The translations under genes and the position numbers were made by a program. The notes beneath the pieces were generated by a model. That model did not search any database, was not told the DNA's origin, and worked only from the letters and a program-made list of their open reading frames with translations. Positions 59,393-64,000 of a DNA stretch of 64,000 nt are shown here, in pieces. The number at the start of each line of letters is the position of its first letter. Position 1 is the stretch's first letter. This stretch comes from Bog-950 sp046329535 (GTDB taxonomy: Bacteria; Bacteroidota; Bacteroidia; Chitinophagales; LD1), in assembly GCA_046329535.1 (NCBI GenBank), contig JAXLUN010000005.1, forward strand, positions 186,001 to 250,000, in the 5' to 3' direction.

Positions 59393-61608
59393 ATGAAAAA
59401 AGCAATCCTTCTTCTATCAGTATGGTGGGCCTTTCAGGCAGGTGCACAGCAAACGCTTATTCCGGGTAAAACGTTTGAAACCTGGCTGCTCAAAAACGGC
59501 TATGCCGAATGTGTGCAAAACCATCAGCTCGATTTATCGTGCGCCCGCCAAAAGCCCCAGGATGAGCATAACTGTATACCTATTATACAGCGGCTGGAAG
59601 TGGAGCGGCAGATAGCGGCCAACCTGCAGCAGCTGAACATGCCTTCGGGCGATACCTTCACCCAGGGCACCCCCATTACCGTTCGGTTTCAATTGCCGCT
59701 GGTTTCTAACACCAACCAATGTCAGTTTTACAACATCAATAACTATGTAGATGAAAACAGCTCGGCATCGCAGTTTCAGGATTACAGGTGTGGCAACCGA
59801 ACCTATGATGGGCACCTGGGCACCGACTTTACGTTTTGGCCCTACAGCTGGTACACCATGGACCACAACCTGGTACAGGTAGTAGCAGCCGCCCCGAGTA
59901 CCATTGTATACAAACACGATGGCGAAGCCGACCGCAACTGTGCCGGCCCCACATGCCGGGTTAACCGCCAATGCCATTGTATTACAGCACAGCGATGGCA
60001 CGCGCAGCTGGTATTTTCATTTCAAAGCCGGAACCCTCACTACCTTAGGCGTAGGCAATGTGGTGCAGGCCGGAGATTTTTGGATACCCCGGCAGCTCGG
60101 GTAATTCATCGGGGCCGCACCTGCATTTTGAGGTGCATTATGCCGGGGGCACCGGTGCCTTTGCCGGCACAGTGGCCAATCCGTATTATGACGGCAGCAG
60201 CAGTTGTAATAACCACAGCTATTTTTCGTGGTGGAATAATCAGGAACTGTATGACGAGCCCTTGCTTTATCAAATAGCCAGCCATACCCAATCGCCCGTA
60301 TTTTTTGGCTGCGATACCACCGAGCAACCCAATTTTAAAGAATGTTTTAAGGCGGGCGATTCGGTCTATATTTCTATCGTGGCCGGAAATGGTATGGGTC
60401 TGCGCCCGGCAGTTACTATCCGTAAACCCGATGGCACGGTGTTCAGTACCGATACTAATGCCGCTAACCCGTATCGGTTTGCGTATTATCTGCCTAGGTA
60501 TGTATTGCCGGCCAATGCCCCTGCCGGCCGCTGGACAGCCGAGGTAAACTTTGGCGATAAAACATGCACCGATACTTTTTATGTGGTGAAGGCCGAAATA
60601 AGCACCCCAACGGCTACCGAATTTTGTGTCAATCACCCGGTGCAGTTACAGGCCAACACGGGAACCGGTTTCAGTTACAAATGGTATATCAATGGTAATC
60701 CGAATCCTTTAGAAACAGACTCGGCAGTAACGGTATTATCTACCGGAAACTATCAGGTGCGTGTTTACACGGGTGGTATTTGCGATACCATTTCTGCGGC
60801 AGTATCCATGACGGTTTTACCCACCTTTGAAACAACTGTTCAAACACAAATCTGTGCCGGTGAATCGTATGCCTTTCATAATAACCTGCTCACCAATGCC
60901 GGCACATACTACGATACCCTTTCGGCCACCAATACCTGCGACTCGGTGGTTATTCTGCAACTGCAGGTGCTTGAAAAAGATTCAGCGCAGGTTCATGCGC
61001 ATATCTGTTATGGCAATGTCTACACCTATGCCGACAGCAGTTTTTCGCAAAGCGGCAACTATGCGCTTCATTATCAAAACGCCAACGGATGCGATTCTGC
61101 CATCTACATTACTTTGTCTGTAGATACCCTTATTGACACCGTGCTCGTTACTTCTAACAACGTGGTGATGGCTTCTGAATACGCCAACGCCACTTATCAA
61201 TGGCTCAACTGCTCTACCGGGCAACTGATTGCCGATTCTGACAGCGCCTCGCTCACCGTTACCCAAACGGGCAGGTATGCGGCTATCATCACCCTGAATA
61301 ATTGTACCGATACCACCGCCTGCACAGCCATTTCGGTAGGTATTAATGAAAACGAAACCGATGCAGAGCTCATGATTTATCCGAACCCCGGCAAGGGTCA
61401 GTTTTATCTGCATCTGCCCCCCGCCACCGAAACCCGATGGAGTTGTTATGATATAGCAGGGCAGGAGTTGCTGCGCAGTTGGGCCCCCGCTAACCGTCAG
61501 CCGAAAGATTATCTGCTCGATTTATCGGCTTATGCCAACGGAGTATATTTGGTGCAGATAGAAACTGCCGGCCGTAAACATTACCGCAGAATAATCATCA
61601 GCCGTTAA
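59393..61608 (+). pseudogene. M23 peptidase with T9SS domain, broken by two frameshifts
   Basis: An exported metallopeptidase (signal KKAILLLSVWWAFQAGAQ), LytM/M23 type, cutting peptide cross-bridges. All M23 metal and catalytic blocks exist but in three frames: DGHLGTDFTFWPY (zinc His and Asp) in the first; QHSDGTRSWYFHFKAG and VGNVVQAGDF in the second; YPGSSGNSSGPHLHFEV (HxH) in the third. One extra base near 59965 (AACCGCC) and one in the T-run 60077-60081 explain both shifts. The third frame then runs intact through repeats (ICAGESYAFHNNLL, ICYGNVYTYADSSF) to a T9SS sorting domain (IYPNPGKGQFYLHL) and stop at 61606-61608. Two nearby insertions suggest sequence error or a dead gene. Confidence 0.8.
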
Positions 61609-61626
61609 TCCTTACCGCACCTCCTT

Positions 61627-62169
61627 ATGACCGAAGCAGAAAAAGCCATTGCCCAAACCCGCAGGTGGGTAGCCGATGTGGTAGTGGGTTTAAACCTGTG
61701 CCCCTTCGCTTCGCGCGTGGTGAAACAGAATACCATCCGGTATCAGGTTATAGATACCGATGATATAGACACAGCCCTGGCTGCTTTTGAAAAAGAATGC
61801 AGCGTGTTAGATGCGGATGATACACTGGAAACCACCCTGCTCATATTTACTAATGGCTTCACCCGCTTTGAACACTATCTCGATTTAGTAGAAGAAGCCG
61901 AAACCCTGATTGAAGACAAAGATTACGAAGGTATTTATCAGGTAGCCAGCTTTCACCCCGATTATTGCTTTGCCGGCTCCGATGATAACGATGCGGCAAA
62001 CTATACCAACCGTTCCATCTATCCCATGCTGCACTTACTCCGCGAAGAAAGCATAGACCGAGCCCTGCAGCGCTATGCTGACCCGGAGTCTATCCCCCAA
62101 CGCAACATTCAGTTCACCCGCAACAAAGGAATAGCCTATATGAAAATGCTTCGCGATGCCTGTTTGTAG
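61627..62169 (+). CDS. DUF1415 family protein
   Basis: A 180-residue cytosolic protein of the DUF1415 family: VADVVVGLNLCPFASRVVKQ near 15-34 is the signature, followed by LLIFTNGFTRFEHYLDLVE near 77, and YQVASFHPDYCFAGS near 109. The function is unknown. It starts 18 bp after the M23 gene stop and may be cotranscribed; the ExbB operon follows after 249 bp with its own upstream repeat. Confidence 0.85.
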   Translation: MTEAEKAIAQTRRWVADVVVGLNLCPFASRVVKQNTIRYQVIDTDDIDTALAAFEKECSVLDADDTLETTLLIFTNGFTRFEHYLDLVEEAETLIEDKDYEGIYQVASFHPDYCFAGSDDNDAANYTNRSIYPMLHLLREESIDRALQRYADPESIPQRNIQFTRNKGIAYMKMLRDACL

Positions 62170-62189
62170 ACTTTAAGCGCATCGGTCAA

Positions 62190-62208
62190 TTGTCACAGAA
62201 TTGTCATA
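62190..62208 (+). promoter_or_regulatory. PhoB-box-like direct repeat upstream of exbB2
   Basis: TTGTCACAGAA and TTGTCATAAA place TTGTCA at 62190 and 62201, an 11-bp period as in the PhoB site. It lies about 210 bp before the exbB gene. Similarity is to the enterobacterial consensus; the Bacteroidota site may differ. Confidence 0.3.
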
Positions 62209-62418
62209 AAAAGGTAAACAAAAAGTGAACACATAATATCGGCTGCAAGGCCCCGTTTAAGAGGGAAAATAAGCGGGTAAAAAGATGTGCAATACCGGTG
62301 GGTCTTATTTTAGAAGCAAAATTTTGAAAAGAGAAAATAACGTATATTTTTACGCCTCGCTGATAAAAAACACACAGTCAAACATTTTAAATTTAATCAC
62401 TAAAAACAACCAAACACA

Positions 62419-63231
62419 ATGAGTAGTCAGGCAAAACCACAAGCTCAGAAAAAAAGCGATTTTCCATGGGCAGCTGTAGTTATCGTAACTTCCCTGGTAG
62501 TATCCGAAATTATTTTCCATTTTGTATTCGGTGCACGTTCGCACTTCATGGATGATTTGAGAAAAGAACCGGTTCCGGGTGATTATTTCGGTATCGTTTA
62601 TAAAGGAGGTTTTATCGTACCTTTATTGATGACCATGTTTTTAACGGTGTTTACCTTCTCGGTAGAAAGATACCTGACCATTGGTAAGGCAAAAGGAAAC
62701 GGTTCATTGGAATCATTCCTTCAAAAAGTAAAAACTCTGCTTCATGCTAATGACATCAATGGCGCCATTGCGGAATGCAATCGTCAGAAAGGTTCGGTGG
62801 CTAATGTGGTAGTAGAAGGCTTACACAAATATCAGGAAATGGATAAGAATACCGAGTTCACTCTGGAGCAAAAGGTTCAGCATATCCAACAGGAAATTGA
62901 AGAGGCAACTTCTTTGGAGTTACCTAGTCTGGAGCAAAACCTGCCTATTCTGGCAACTATCGCCTCTGTAGCTACCCTCGTAGCCTTGTTAGGAACGGTA
63001 ATCGGTATGATTAAAGCCTTCGCGGCATTGGCAACCACCGGTAACCCGGATCCGGGAGCTTTGGCAGCCGGTATCTCCGAGGCCTTGATCAACACCGCTA
63101 TCGGTATCGGAACTTCCGCTATCTCTATTATCATGTATAACCTGTTTACCGGTATGATTGATAAACTGACTTACGGTATTGACGAAATCGGATACTCTAT
63201 TGCGCAAACATTTGCCTCTACCAGAAAATAA
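62419..63231 (+). CDS. MotA/TolQ/ExbB-family channel, second set
   Basis: A 270-residue membrane protein with helices near 13-38, 55-78, 168-195 and 212-237. The channel signature LPILATIASVATLVALLGTV lies near 175 and the second signature ALINTAIGIGTSAISIIMYN near 215-234. The cytoplasmic loop is long and acidic (MDKNTEFTLEQKVQHIQQEI). It begins a second ExbB-ExbD-ExbD unit. In Bacteroidota such sets can power TonB-dependent transport, gliding or T9SS-linked functions (GldL/GldM are a different family). Confidence 0.92.
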   Translation: MSSQAKPQAQKKSDFPWAAVVIVTSLVVSEIIFHFVFGARSHFMDDLRKEPVPGDYFGIVYKGGFIVPLLMTMFLTVFTFSVERYLTIGKAKGNGSLESFLQKVKTLLHANDINGAIAECNRQKGSVANVVVEGLHKYQEMDKNTEFTLEQKVQHIQQEIEEATSLELPSLEQNLPILATIASVATLVALLGTVIGMIKAFAALATTGNPDPGALAAGISEALINTAIGIGTSAISIIMYNLFTGMIDKLTYGIDEIGYSIAQTFASTRK

Positions 63232-63258
63232 TCGGGTAAGCAATTTAAACCAGCAGAA

Positions 63259-63912
63259 ATGCCTAAAGTTAAAATCCCCAGAAAAAGCACCATAGTTGAC
63301 ATGACCGCCATGTGCGATGTGTCATTCCTGTTGCTTACATTCTTCATTCTTACAGCAAAGTTTAAACCACAATCTATTGTGGCAGTAGATGTACCTACAG
63401 CCCGTTCCACCAAAGCCGTAGATAATGCCATCATTATCACGATGAATAAGGAAGGTAAGGCTTTTATTTCGGTAAAAGAGAAATCTACCCGCTATGCCAT
63501 GCTTGAAAAATTAGATGAATTCTTTGGCGCATCATTTCCGGGTATTCAGGGGCTTTCACAGGAGCAAAAAGAGTTCTTCTCGCTTTGCGATACCTGGGGA
63601 ACACCCATTGAAGACACCAAACGGGTAACCAGCCTGAACGGCTTAGAGTTTAAAGAATATCAGGAAAAGCAAATGCCCGGTATTCCAGTTGACTCGCTGA
63701 ACAATCAGCTCGGTGCTTGGGTTATGGCTGCCCGTTATGCTACCGGTGGTGATATTAAAATCGGTATCAAAGGCGATAAGGATTCCAATGTAGAATACGT
63801 GAAAACGGTTATTAAACGCCTGAGCGAAAAAGATATTCACCGGTTTATTCTCATTACATCATTGGCCACAGGTGGCGATGCAGCACCTGCCGCAGAAGAG
63901 CCTGCAAAGTAA
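63259..63912 (+). CDS. ExbD-family protein, second set, first copy
   Basis: A 217-residue ExbD/TolR homologue: KVKIPRKSTIVDMTAMCDVS, one helix (FLLLTFFILTAKF) with the essential Asp in MCDVSF just before it, then a periplasmic domain. It is longer than the usual 130-150 residues owing to an insert of about 60 residues near 75-150 (QEKEFFSLCDTWGT region). It ends with an Ala/Pro/Glu tail. It starts 27 bp after exbB. Confidence 0.9.
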   Translation: MPKVKIPRKSTIVDMTAMCDVSFLLLTFFILTAKFKPQSIVAVDVPTARSTKAVDNAIIITMNKEGKAFISVKEKSTRYAMLEKLDEFFGASFPGIQGLSQEQKEFFSLCDTWGTPIEDTKRVTSLNGLEFKEYQEKQMPGIPVDSLNNQLGAWVMAARYATGGDIKIGIKGDKDSNVEYVKTVIKRLSEKDIHRFILITSLATGGDAAPAAEEPAK

Positions 63913-63945
63913 TTTATATTATAAACTTAAAAACGGAGGAATAAT

Positions 63946-64000
63946 ATGGCACAAATGGAAACCGCTGACAGCGGGAAAGGCAAACATAAAGGTGGCGTAC
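63946..64000 (+). CDS. ExbD-family protein, second copy (partial, cut by window end)
   Basis: The first 18 codons are seen: MAQMETADSGKGKHKGGV. A strong Shine-Dalgarno GGAGGA lies 5 nt before the ATG (63935-63940), unusual for this phylum. By position and by the Lys/Gly-rich start it is most likely the second ExbD of the set. The remainder lies beyond the window. Confidence 0.6.
   Translation, partial: MAQMETADSGKGKHKGGV

Noticed and set aside
1..64000. tRNA, rRNA or tmRNA genes
   Set aside because: No T-loop or anticodon-arm patterns with matching acceptor stems, and no conserved rRNA or tmRNA segments were seen by eye on either strand.

Overview
The window is a chromosomal segment of a Bacteroidota bacterium, most likely from the Chitinophagales/Sphingobacteriales side of the phylum; genus cannot be read from the sequence. 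The evidence is: at least seven predicted surface or secreted proteins ending in type IX secretion (T9SS) C-terminal sorting domains, a PorX response regulator, fused SecDF, a ParE/ParC pair, Bacteroidota-type promoters (TTG, 19-21 bp, TAnnTTyG), few Shine-Dalgarno sites, and many short lipoproteins. No tRNA, rRNA or CRISPR array was found.

Layout. 0-5 kb: lpxD, a secreted alpha/beta hydrolase, an HD phosphohydrolase and a membrane-anchored serine hydrolase. 5.0-5.7 kb: a tandem array of nine 42-bp hairpin units, then a strongly structured, possibly transcribed RNA element. 5.7-10.2 kb: parE-parC. 10.3-25.4 kb: mostly minus-strand genes (DUF1801, two paralogous DUF6134-like proteins, acyl-CoA dehydrogenase, a three-gene LuxE-like/membrane cluster, biotin carboxylase, YitT, SecDF, a choice-of-anchor-B T9SS protein). 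25.6-33.8 kb: a minus-strand cluster that looks copper-related. It has an MbnP-like protein, an MbnH-like di-heme peroxidase, an outer-membrane protein with a Cys cluster, two paralogous Cys/His-rich small membrane proteins, a Met-rich T9SS protein and an M1 aminopeptidase. A perfect three-stem RNA structure sits inside it. 33.9-35.0 kb: alanine dehydrogenase, followed upstream by a second 42-bp hairpin array of unrelated sequence.

35.7-39.6 kb is the clearest accessory region: an AT-rich SIR2-domain gene (probable anti-phage NADase effector) whose boundaries fit an integron gene cassette, with a folded attC-like site of about 130 bp. It is followed by a second cassette-like lipoprotein gene and an IS110-family element with a long noncoding left end that is a candidate bridge-RNA locus. 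39.6-42.3 kb holds small secreted, lipoprotein and membrane genes of unknown function.

42.4-64 kb: porX, folC, a TonB/ExbD/ExbB-type operon, a lysyl-oxidase-like T9SS protein, a beta-propeller T9SS protein, a deoxyhypusine-synthase-like enzyme, an ARPP-1 family protein, an Ig-like T9SS protein, a YyaL/SSP411-type protein, PhnA, a methyltransferase, an HTH protein, a frameshifted M23 peptidase, a DUF1415 protein, and a second ExbB-ExbD-ExbD operon cut by the window edge.

Three apparent single-base indels (near 29464, 59965 and 60077) break otherwise intact T9SS cargo genes. Two lie in short homopolymers, so assembly error is a serious alternative to true pseudogenes. Candidate new biology: the two 42-bp hairpin arrays, the three-way-junction RNA in the copper locus, and the SIR2 cassette with its IS110 neighbour.
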